Source: Actinomycetota bacterium (lineage in GTDB: Bacteria > Actinomycetota > Actinomycetes > Actinomycetales > Microbacteriaceae). From it: 9,764 nucleotides of DNA. Where the stretch lies: NCBI GenBank assembly GCA_009704225.1, contig WLEN01000020.1:1-9764 (forward strand). Reading direction: 5' to 3'. The notes under the pieces were generated by a model that had not been told where the DNA came from, did not search any database, and saw only the letters and a list, made by a program, of their open reading frames with translations. Made by a program: the position numbers and the translations under genes. Numbering within the stretch: position 1 is the stretch's first letter; each line of letters opens with the position of its first letter. Positions 1 to 5,499 of this stretch are shown piece after piece.

Positions 1-971
1 AAGATTCGGTCGAGACCGCTCTGGGCTTCAAGCGTCAGGGCCAACAAGTACCCGACCGATTCGATCGGTCCGGCGAGCACTGCCGCGGTGGCAAAGAACG
101 CAAAAAGTTGGCCGGTTGTGAGGTCGCCTTCGCTCGCGAGCCATACGCCGACGAGCAAGCAGGCAGCAAGTGCGAAATCGGGAATCCACTCCAGCCAAAA
201 ACCAAGCGTCGCTCGCGCGTTGCCTTTAGCGACCTCGAGGTTTCGCCCACGCGCTGTTCGCTCGGCAAAACGTGACAGCGAGTCATCACCGCGACCGAAC
301 GATCGCAACACGCGAATCCCGTGAACCGATTCCTCGACCGACGTCGCGACGTCACCCCACTGGTCCTGGGCGGCCCTCGACAATCCCGTGAATCGATTGC
401 GAAAACGAGACCCAAAAATAAACATCGGAATCGAACAAATCAGAAAGAGGATCGCGAGGGTCGGGCTCCACGTGAAGAGGATTGCAATGCCGAGGACGAT
501 GGCGATCGAGTTTCCCACCAACATCACCGCGCCGTATGACAGCCAGCGTCGCATGAGACTGACGTCGGTGTGGGCGCGCGACAACAACTGGCCACTCTGC
601 CACTTGTCATGAAACGCGACCGGCAAGTTTTGCAGGTGGTCGTAAACCGCGTTTCGAATTCGTGAATCGATTCGGGTTCCCGGTGTGAGAACCGCGACTC
701 GTCGCAGGTAGATGAACAACGCCTCGAGCATTCCGAGCAGTGCGATGAGGCCAACCGCCGGCCACACGAGCGTAGGGTCATCGCCGCGCAGCGGGCCGTC
801 CACAAGAGCCTCGAGGGCAATCGGGATCCCCAGCGCCAACCCGCTCGAAATGAGCGAGATAACCATCCCCGCGATCAGACCGTAAACGTCGCGTCCGGCG
901 AAGGGCAGAACCCGCGCGAGTCCGGGTATCGCCCCGATTGGGGGTGAGGATTCGGTGTCGGAACTTGGCAT
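1..971 (-). CDS. ABC transporter, type-1 exporter membrane domain (partial, C-terminus off left edge)
   Basis: This is the first 323 codons of an ABC exporter read leftward from an ATG at 971; the frame stays open to the window edge, so the nucleotide-binding domain is not visible. After a Pro/Ser-rich head of about 25 residues there are six hydrophobic segments (roughly 28-53, 68-90, 147-168, 170-187, 258-279, 288-312), the count expected of a type-1 exporter transmembrane domain. The stretch at 120-142 (FHDKWQSGQLLSR, then a D before MRRW) is the first cytoplasmic coupling loop of this family, and the VEESVHGIRVLRSFGR region at 212-227 is also typical. It should act in the cytoplasmic membrane and export a small or lipidic substrate using ATP; the substrate cannot be told. 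Such proteins often pair with a second half-transporter, which would lie outside the window. A divergent membrane-protein gene begins 37 bp upstream. Confidence 0.93.
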   Translation of the reverse strand, partial: MPSSDTESSPPIGAIPGLARVLPFAGRDVYGLIAGMVISLISSGLALGIPIALEALVDGPLRGDDPTLVWPAVGLIALLGMLEALFIYLRRVAVLTPGTRIDSRIRNAVYDHLQNLPVAFHDKWQSGQLLSRAHTDVSLMRRWLSYGAVMLVGNSIAIVLGIAILFTWSPTLAILFLICSIPMFIFGSRFRNRFTGLSRAAQDQWGDVATSVEESVHGIRVLRSFGRGDDSLSRFAERTARGRNLEVAKGNARATLGFWLEWIPDFALAACLLVGVWLASEGDLTTGQLFAFFATAAVLAGPIESVGYLLALTLEAQSGLDRI

Positions 972-1008
972 GATTACTAATTCAGTCTATGCATGGCAGA
1001 ATTGCGCC
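972..1008. promoter_or_regulatory. Short divergent promoter region between ABC exporter and small membrane protein
   Basis: Only 37 bp separate the two divergent start codons. On the minus strand TAGACT (984-989) fits the TANNNT -10 pattern and would place the transcript start about 6 nt before the ABC exporter ATG. On the plus strand CAGAAT (997-1002), a weaker match, is followed by exactly six bases and then the GTG at 1009, the leaderless spacing seen at other genes here. No convincing -35 box or Shine-Dalgarno was seen for either. The assignment is inference from spacing. Confidence 0.4.
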
Positions 1009-1380
1009 GTGACAGAAAAAGAACTCATCAATATCTGGAATCGAGCTCGAACCCACCTCGTGTTCGCTCAATTAGCGCCGACGTTCTTGCTCATCACCAC
1101 TGTCGGTCTCGTTCCCGCCATCCGCGACGCAGGAGCTTTTGCGGTGTTGGCCGCCCTCGGAATCTTGTTGGCGTCGGGGATTCTTGGGGCACTCGTGGAA
1201 TTTGCCGCCGCACACGAGGCACAGGCTGTTGCGCGGGACATTGCGGCAATCGCGAAGCCAAGCCACACGTCGCTCACCATCATTCGATTCGCCCCGTGGT
1301 TGAACGTCGCGAAATTTGTGACACCGACCGTCTTTGTGGGGATTTTTGTCGCCCTCGCCGCCGCGCTGCTCGGCCTCTAG
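1009..1380 (+). CDS. Small three-helix membrane protein, function unknown
   Basis: This 123-residue protein belongs to no family I recognise. It has three hydrophobic segments, about 17-37, 42-64 and 99-122, and a polar linker of roughly 30 residues (67-97) between the second and third, containing HEAQAVARDIAAIAKPSH. The N-terminus (TEKELINIWNRARTH) is amphipathic and cytoplasmic-looking; the protein ends directly after the last helix. The frame stays open upstream to a GTG at 955, but that would overlap the divergent exporter gene. I chose the GTG at 1009 because the predicted protein then begins just before the amphipathic helix and a -10-like CAGAAT lies exactly six bases upstream. An ATG at 970 is the alternative. 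It may be an accessory to the neighbouring transporter, but divergent position is the only evidence for that. Confidence 0.68.
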   Translation: MTEKELINIWNRARTHLVFAQLAPTFLLITTVGLVPAIRDAGAFAVLAALGILLASGILGALVEFAAAHEAQAVARDIAAIAKPSHTSLTIIRFAPWLNVAKFVTPTVFVGIFVALAAALLGL

Positions 1381-1401
1381 TCAGACGAAAATTTCACAGC
1401 G

Positions 1402-1430
1402 CTCGTGCCAGAAACGAGTTCTTAACTTTT
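1402..1430 (+). terminator. Possible weak terminator after the small membrane protein
   Basis: A five-base stem, CTCGT (1402-1406) with ACGAG (1414-1418), closes a seven-base loop and is followed by T-rich sequence (TTCTTAACTTTT). It lies in the 41-bp gap between the converging stops of the membrane protein and the SIS isomerase, where a terminator would be expected. The stem is short, so this is only suggestive. Confidence 0.3.
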
Positions 1431-1979
1431 GGCGTCAATGAACGAGAACGCCAGCATGTGGCAGATGGCAAGATGTGCGTCCTCGATGCGACCCATGTGC
1501 TGTTCCGAAACGTTGATGTGCAATTTCGCAACCGTTCCCAGTGTTCCACCGTCTCGACCAGTCAACGCCACGGTGTGCGCACCCTCTGACTGGGCGAATC
1601 GAAGCGCTCGAATCACGTTTTCGGAATTCCCGGAACCGCTAATCGCAATCACGATATCTCCCGGTGCGATGAAGTTCCGCAGCTGCTCTTCGTACACAAT
1701 GTCGTATCCGACGTCGTTGCTGTAGGCCGAGATGGTCGACGTCGCATCGGTAAGCGCGATAACCCGAAACTTGCCGTCGCGTTCGAAACTTGCTCCTTTG
1801 AGGAGGTCAGTCGCGAAGTGGGATGCAGTCGACGCGCTTCCACCATTGCCGCAGGTGAAAATCGTTCGCCCGTCGGCACGGGCGGTTTCAAGTAATTTGC
1901 GCAACCGAGAAACGGCATCAAGGTCGATCGAACCCAACGCTGAGGTCAGCGACTCTCGATAGGAATCAAAATAGGTCAC
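1422..1979 (-). CDS. SIS-domain phosphosugar isomerase, GmhA (sedoheptulose-7-phosphate isomerase)-like
   Basis: A 185-residue single SIS-domain protein, close to the usual length of GmhA (about 190), the enzyme that converts sedoheptulose 7-phosphate to a manno-heptose 7-phosphate. The phosphate-binding loops are clear: CGNGGSAS at 43-50 and ISGSGNSENVI at 113-123, with YSNDVGYD near 86-93. The two C-terminal histidines of GmhA appear conserved as H169 and H174 (the latter matching E. coli H180 by spacing). The position matching E. coli catalytic Glu65 is D58 here (HFATDL), so the substrate may not be sedoheptulose 7-phosphate. The GTG start overlaps the end of the ROK kinase by 14 nt and is backed by a strong Shine-Dalgarno, so the two are one operon. 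Membership of the SIS/GmhA-like family is secure; the exact reaction is not. Confidence 0.9.
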   Translation of the reverse strand: MTYFDSYRESLTSALGSIDLDAVSRLRKLLETARADGRTIFTCGNGGSASTASHFATDLLKGASFERDGKFRVIALTDATSTISAYSNDVGYDIVYEEQLRNFIAPGDIVIAISGSGNSENVIRALRFAQSEGAHTVALTGRDGGTLGTVAKLHINVSEQHMGRIEDAHLAICHMLAFSFIDAKS

Positions 1980-2814
1980 GGGTTAGCTCCTTTGCGCCGA
2001 GGTGAACGCCGTCGCGGTCGAATGTCGATGTCGTGATGACCGGAACCATGTGGCTCCAACTCTCGAGTTCACGACTGACGTTATCAGTCAGACTTTTCGT
2101 CAGGCGGGCGCCAACCCGCGAGACGCCACCACCAAGCACAATCACTGACGGGTTGTAAAGCAAGATTGCGTTGCTCAGCCCTCGTGCGAACATTCGGGAG
2201 TACTCGGCGAGAAATTCTTCGTCGGCAAACAATTCGACCGCGGGTCGTCCGTGGTCTTGTTCGATCCAGTAACCACTACACATTCTTTCGAGACACCCCA
2301 TCCGTCCGCACGAACACAATTTCGGGTCTTCGCTGACACGAGTGTGCCCTAATTCGCCGGCTTCGTTCGACACTCCGCGCACGATTCGCCCGGAACTGAT
2401 GACCCCCGCGCCGATTCCCGTTGATACCGTCACATAGACGAGGTCGTCGGAATCGTGACCCCCGTGATGAAATTCTGCGAGCGCCCCGACCTTGGCATCG
2501 TTGTCGACCGCGACGGGAAGGTCGAGAGTTTTGTGAGACCACTCCCCGAAATCAAATCCACTCCAGCCAGGTACATGGACCGATCGTTTGACTGTTGACG
2601 TCCGAAAATCGACGGGTCCCCCGAATGAGACGCCGATTGCGACCGCTGGACTGCCACCCGACTCGAGGTGTCTCTGATAGTAGGCAACCGCGTGCTCGAG
2701 GTTTTCGGTCGATCCGGTCGTCGGCCACGATTCGAGGTTGTGTACACCGTCATCGCCGGTGATTGCGGCGGCGCACTTTGTGCCCCCAATATCGATGGTC
2801 AGCGTCGTCGCCAT
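1966..2814 (-). CDS. ROK-family sugar kinase (glucokinase/N-acetylmannosamine kinase type)
   Basis: A 282-residue ROK kinase that should phosphorylate a free sugar with ATP in the cytoplasm. It opens with the ATP-binding phosphate-1 motif IDIGGTKCA (7-15), has the catalytic-base motif VDNDAK (103-108, D106 the expected base) and STGIGAGV (131-138). The ROK zinc site is complete: H157 in GELGH, then CSCGRMGCLE (167-176) with C167, C169 and C174. VIVLGGGV (224-231) is the adenosine-side glycine motif. The frame extends upstream to an ATG at 2841, but that codon overlaps a -10 box (TACAAT). The ATG at 2814 has a GGGGGTGGA Shine-Dalgarno-like run five bases away and gives the normal ROK N-terminus, so I prefer it. 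It overlaps the downstream SIS isomerase by 14 nt. The sugar cannot be named from sequence; DNA-binding ROK repressors carry an N-terminal HTH, which is absent here. Confidence 0.93.
   Translation of the reverse strand: MATTLTIDIGGTKCAAAITGDDGVHNLESWPTTGSTENLEHAVAYYQRHLESGGSPAVAIGVSFGGPVDFRTSTVKRSVHVPGWSGFDFGEWSHKTLDLPVAVDNDAKVGALAEFHHGGHDSDDLVYVTVSTGIGAGVISSGRIVRGVSNEAGELGHTRVSEDPKLCSCGRMGCLERMCSGYWIEQDHGRPAVELFADEEFLAEYSRMFARGLSNAILLYNPSVIVLGGGVSRVGARLTKSLTDNVSRELESWSHMVPVITTSTFDRDGVHLGAKELTRDLF
1980..1993 (-). promoter_or_regulatory. Ribosome binding site for the SIS isomerase, inside the kinase gene
   Basis: On the minus strand AAAGGAG (1987-1993) lies seven bases before the GTG at 1979. 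It is a near-perfect Shine-Dalgarno embedded in the last codons of the ROK kinase. It fixes the non-ATG start and implies that the isomerase is translated from the kinase mRNA. Confidence 0.8.
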
Positions 2815-2868
2815 CGATCCACCCCCGTCGGTTTCCACCATTGTATTGCGGGTGGCGCGGGACGCTAA
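2815..2868 (-). promoter_or_regulatory. Promoter and ribosome binding site of the ROK kinase-SIS isomerase operon
   Basis: On the minus strand TACAAT (2840-2845) is a five-of-six match to the -10 consensus, with a poor -35 candidate TTAGCG (2863-2868) 17 bp upstream. Transcription would begin near 2833, giving a leader of about 19 nt that carries GGGGGTGGA just before the ATG at 2814. This rules against the ATG at 2841, which would not be in the transcript. Confidence 0.55.
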
Positions 2869-2897
2869 GGAGACGCGTTGAGCGCATTCCCTCGGCG

Positions 2898-2909
2898 TAG
2901 TCTTCAGTC
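2898..2909 (+). promoter_or_regulatory. -10 box of a probably leaderless DUF2834 gene
   Basis: TAGTCT (2898-2903) is followed by exactly six bases and then the ATG at 2910. That places the transcript start on the A of the start codon. No Shine-Dalgarno is present, as expected for leaderless mRNA. No good -35 at standard spacing was found; TTGAGC at 2878 is too close. Confidence 0.55.
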
Positions 2910-3248
2910 ATGAACAAAGAGTCACGAATTCGCTATTGGATTTTCCTTGTCTTGGCTGGCATCGGACTTGTCACCGCGATGGTGTTCAACGGGATAGCCG
3001 TTATGTCCGGTCAGGATTACACCGCTGCGTGGTTCGGCACTGCCGTGGACTGGGTGTTGTCGGCGGACCTATCGATCGTCGCTATCGCGTCGGTCGTCTT
3101 CATGCTCGCCGAGGCTCGACGGATCGGGATGAAGCGTGTCTGGCTGTATATCGCGCTTTCCGGTGTGACTGCGATGGCGTTTACGTTCCCGCTGTTCCTG
3201 GCGATGCGAGAACGGCACGTTGCTGGTGTCGATACGCCAGGTAAATGA
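2910..3248 (+). CDS. DUF2834-type small membrane protein
   Basis: A 112-residue protein with three hydrophobic segments (about 9-31, 52-68, 77-97). The pattern SADLSIVAIA, then a polar AEARRIGMKRVWLY (67-80), then FTFPLFLAMRER (91-102) matches what I remember of DUF2834, a family of roughly 100-residue membrane proteins of unknown function. The conserved acidic/RRxGMKR loop lies between helices two and three, and the PLFLxxRE motif ends the last helix. The gene is monocistronic, divergent from the ROK kinase operon, and reads into the 3' end of the convergent DUF998-like gene with a 68-bp overlap. The start is fixed by the six-base spacing from its -10 box. No biochemical role is known to me. 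Confidence 0.82.
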   Translation: MNKESRIRYWIFLVLAGIGLVTAMVFNGIAVMSGQDYTAAWFGTAVDWVLSADLSIVAIASVVFMLAEARRIGMKRVWLYIALSGVTAMAFTFPLFLAMRERHVAGVDTPGK

Positions 3249-3804
3249 CGACTGAAAGATAGAGCACCTGCGCTTCGGCGATGATGCGTTCCCACAGGCC
3301 GACCATGGGCTGTTCCGGGTTTGTCCATACCGACAGGAACGCGATCGAGCCAATGGCAAAGATTAGCGTCGACGTGACCGCGGCAACGGGGCGCACCACC
3401 CACGGGTAACTGCGGTCAAATCGCATCGAGAACAACGGCCACGCCGACATCAGAACGAATGTCGCAATCGCAAAGACGCGATGCCAGAACGAGGACGTTT
3501 CCTGAGTCGGGGTCGCAAATATCGTCAGCCCGTAGGTCGTAAGCCCCGCAAGAAAAATTGTGACGCGGCCCGGTAATGAAAGAACGGGAGCCCACACCGC
3601 GGCAACGAGCGACAGCGTACCGCCTAGGAGAAAGAACGAGGATTGCACCCATTTGACGGGCGAATCATCCGCGGCCAGATCGCTGATTGTTTTGGTGATG
3701 TGGTCGTATCCGGGCCAGAGCGAACCAGCAACGATCCAGCCCAGCGCGGCTTGAATCGGTCCGATAATCGCGGCGATGAGTGCGGGGCGGCCAACAAAGT
3801 TCAT
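3181..3804 (-). CDS. DUF998-like six-helix membrane protein
   Basis: A 207-residue integral membrane protein with six hydrophobic segments, about 8-28, 55-77, 82-98, 108-126, 134-158 and 173-195. The loop after helix one, PGYDHITKTISDLAADDSPVKW (31-52), has the YDxxTxxISDL.A.SP pattern of DUF998 proteins, whose function is unknown. Hydrophilic ends are short and there is no soluble domain. It lies 19 bp downstream of the DUF2236 oxygenase on the same strand, so it may be partly cotranscribed, but it also has its own -10 box at leaderless spacing in that gap. The last 21 codons and stop overlap the convergent DUF2834 gene. The family call rests on the SDL loop and helix count; the coding assignment is firm. 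Confidence 0.83.
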   Translation of the reverse strand: MNFVGRPALIAAIIGPIQAALGWIVAGSLWPGYDHITKTISDLAADDSPVKWVQSSFFLLGGTLSLVAAVWAPVLSLPGRVTIFLAGLTTYGLTIFATPTQETSSFWHRVFAIATFVLMSAWPLFSMRFDRSYPWVVRPVAAVTSTLIFAIGSIAFLSVWTNPEQPMVGLWERIIAEAQVLYLSVVIYLAYRHQQRAVLASPGTAGT

Positions 3805-3816
3805 GCGAACAGCCTA
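3805..3816 (-). promoter_or_regulatory. -10 box of a probably leaderless DUF998-like gene
   Basis: On the minus strand TAGGCT (3811-3816) is followed by six bases, GTTCGC, and then the ATG at 3804, predicting a transcript that starts on the start codon. It fits inside the 19-bp gap after the oxygenase stop. A near-identical element (TAGGCT plus ATTCGC) precedes the oxygenase itself. Confidence 0.5.
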
Positions 3817-3823
3817 CGAGGCG

Positions 3824-4747
3824 TCACAGTGCGCCGATTCGTCGCAGTCGATTGAGCGCGCCGTCCTCAATCGGGCTCTCGGGACCGATTGCCGCGCGGA
3901 TGGCCCGCAAAATGGCCCTTGTCACCGGAACAACAAGCCAAGACGGTTTGGCTGTGAGGCCAAGCATCGTGCGAAACTCGGGTCGCATCGACACCACCGC
4001 AGCGTCGAAAAGTAAGCGATAAATCGGGCGAACTACCACGGGCAGAGGTGGGCGGCGAATGAAGCCCACAACAGATTTTGTCGATTCGGTCGACACGAGT
4101 ACGCGGCGCTTCCACAAGTCCGTGATGATGTCGTCCATCTCGCGCCGAGTGGACGGGGTCTGGTCTAGCCCCAGTGGTGCGACAGAACGCCCCCACTGTT
4201 CGACATAGTTATCGGCGGGCGACTCGGCTGATCCGCGTGGGATCGGTGTCGCCGCGTACATCTCATGTGCAACGAGGAAGGATTCCATGAACGCGACGTG
4301 CACCCAGAGCAAAAGGTCAGGGTCGGTAGCCCGATAGGCGCGCGTCTCGTGCTGTCCGGAGACATAGTCACCTTTCACGCGCGCGTGAAGGCGGTTCACA
4401 CGCGTGGCTTCGGTACCGACAGCCGAGTGGCTTCCAAAGGTCGTGATGGTGAGCCACCGAATTGTTCCCGCCAATCGCCCCAGCGGGTCCTTCTCGTATC
4501 GCGAATGGTCTGCCACTCCCGCGAGCGATCCAGGGTGAAGTGCCTGCATGAGAAGTGCACGGATTCCGCCGACGAGCGTCCCGAAATCGCGGTGAATAAC
4601 CCACGGGGCATCGGTCGGAACATAAAGGCCCCCGTCATCGCCCCCCGCAATGATGTCGAGCCACGGCGGCTTGCCATCCGCGGCCCCAGACAGCAATCGT
4701 CGAAATCGAATCGACAGCCATTCCTGCATAGGGTTGTTGGAAGTCAT
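3824..4747 (-). CDS. DUF2236 / MpaB-family oxygenase
   Basis: A 307-residue protein of the DUF2236 family, which includes fungal MpaB and the bacterial latex-clearing protein (a heme b oxygenase). Visible family signatures are the MQALHPGSLAGVADHS stretch (67-82), DPLGRLAGTIRWL (87-99), RVNRLHARVKG (116-126) with H121, and the helix LLLWVHVAFMESFLVAHEMY (145-164) with H150. In latex-clearing protein a conserved histidine ligates heme; H121 and H150 are candidates here, but I cannot place the ligand without an alignment. No signal peptide is seen, so it is cytoplasmic or membrane-peripheral. The substrate is unknown for most members. The gene is divergent from an SDR with a 51-bp gap and is followed after 19 bp by the DUF998-like gene. 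The ATG sits three bases downstream of the predicted transcript start. Confidence 0.9.
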   Translation of the reverse strand: MTSNNPMQEWLSIRFRRLLSGAADGKPPWLDIIAGGDDGGLYVPTDAPWVIHRDFGTLVGGIRALLMQALHPGSLAGVADHSRYEKDPLGRLAGTIRWLTITTFGSHSAVGTEATRVNRLHARVKGDYVSGQHETRAYRATDPDLLLWVHVAFMESFLVAHEMYAATPIPRGSAESPADNYVEQWGRSVAPLGLDQTPSTRREMDDIITDLWKRRVLVSTESTKSVVGFIRRPPLPVVVRPIYRLLFDAAVVSMRPEFRTMLGLTAKPSWLVVPVTRAILRAIRAAIGPESPIEDGALNRLRRIGAL

Positions 4748-4762
4748 AGTGCGAATAGCCTA
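4748..4762 (-). promoter_or_regulatory. -10 box of the DUF2236 oxygenase gene
   Basis: On the minus strand TAGGCT (4757-4762) and the spacer ATTCGC place the transcript start near 4750, leaving a leader of only about three bases before the ATG at 4747. There is no room for a Shine-Dalgarno. It lies back to back with the -10 box of the divergent SDR. Confidence 0.5.
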
Positions 4763-4766
4763 TGGG

Positions 4767-4798
4767 TACAGTCTTTATTCCCCAGTCGAGGAGACCTC
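4767..4798 (+). promoter_or_regulatory. Promoter -10 and strong ribosome binding site of the SDR gene
   Basis: TACAGT (4767-4772) is a good -10 hexamer predicting a start near 4779. The resulting leader of about 20 nt carries GAGGAG (4788-4793) five bases before the ATG at 4799. This gene therefore uses a conventional leader while its divergent neighbour appears nearly leaderless. The strong Shine-Dalgarno fixes the start although the frame is open far upstream. Confidence 0.6.
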
Positions 4799-5485
4799 AT
4801 GACATCACTCACCAACGCCACCGTCCTTGTCATTGGCGCGACGGGCGGAATCGGGCGGAGCCTCTGCGTCGCACTTCAGGAAGCAGGTGCAAACGTGATT
4901 GGAACGAGCCGCGACGCGACCACGTTGTCGAATCTCGCGGTCACCACCACGAGCCAGCGGGTACTCGATCTCGCCGATGGCGATTCCATCGCGGCGTTCT
5001 TGGACGACATCGAGGCTGACAATGTCCCACTCAACGGAATCATCGTGGCCGCCGGGGTCGTCGGTTTCGGTAACGCCGTCGACGTTCCCGCTGCGGGTTT
5101 CGACCGCATGATGGCAATCAATGCGACGGGGCCGATTCACGTGCTTTCGGCGCTATCCCCCATCGTCGGAAAATCGGGTGACGGATTTGTGGTGACGTTG
5201 TCAGGCATGATCGCCGAAACTCCGATGGCCGGGCTGTCCGCGTATTCAGCGAGCAAAGCCGCGTTGCACGCATTCAGCGTCGCGGCTGGCCGAGAGTTTC
5301 GTCGACTTGGCGTGCGGTTTATCGACGCGCGACCTGGTCACACGGAATCCGGCTTGGCCACACGAGCGCTCTTTGGCGAAGCGCCGAACTTTGGTGCGGG
5401 TCTCACCACCGAGGCCGTAGCTGCTCGAATTGTCGCGGCAATTACCAACGATGAGAAAGACCTGCCCAGTTCAGCCTTTATCTAG
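4799..5485 (+). CDS. Short-chain dehydrogenase/reductase (SDR), classical type
   Basis: A 228-residue SDR that should use NAD(H) or NADP(H) to oxidise or reduce an alcohol/carbonyl in the cytoplasm. The Rossmann glycine motif is IGATGGIGRS (12-21). The usual NNAG motif appears as VAAG (83-86), N108 lies in the MMAINATG helix, the catalytic serine is S135 (VTLSGM) and the YxxxK pair is Y149/K153 in AYSASK. DARPGHTES (177-185) is the post-catalytic PG motif. It lacks the C-terminal VTGQ..VDGG segment of FabG-like SDRs and is at the short end of the family, so it is probably one of the short classical SDRs. The gene is divergent from the DUF2236 oxygenase and ends 14 bp from the convergent protease stop. 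The frame is open upstream to 4265, but only the ATG at 4799 has a Shine-Dalgarno. Confidence 0.93.
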   Translation: MTSLTNATVLVIGATGGIGRSLCVALQEAGANVIGTSRDATTLSNLAVTTTSQRVLDLADGDSIAAFLDDIEADNVPLNGIIVAAGVVGFGNAVDVPAAGFDRMMAINATGPIHVLSALSPIVGKSGDGFVVTLSGMIAETPMAGLSAYSASKAALHAFSVAAGREFRRLGVRFIDARPGHTESGLATRALFGEAPNFGAGLTTEAVAARIVAAITNDEKDLPSSAFI

Positions 5486-5499
5486 CTTGCCCGCGGATA

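Noticed and set aside
993..1589. 198-residue plus-strand frame crossing the small membrane protein and the isomerase
   Set aside because: Arg/His-rich, low-complexity translation typical of a shadow frame in high-G+C DNA; it overlaps two better-supported genes on different strands.
4265..4798. Upstream in-frame extension of the short SDR that would give a 406-residue protein
   Set aside because: The extra 178 residues are antisense to the well-supported oxygenase gene, have no domain pattern, and the ATG at 4799 has a strong Shine-Dalgarno.
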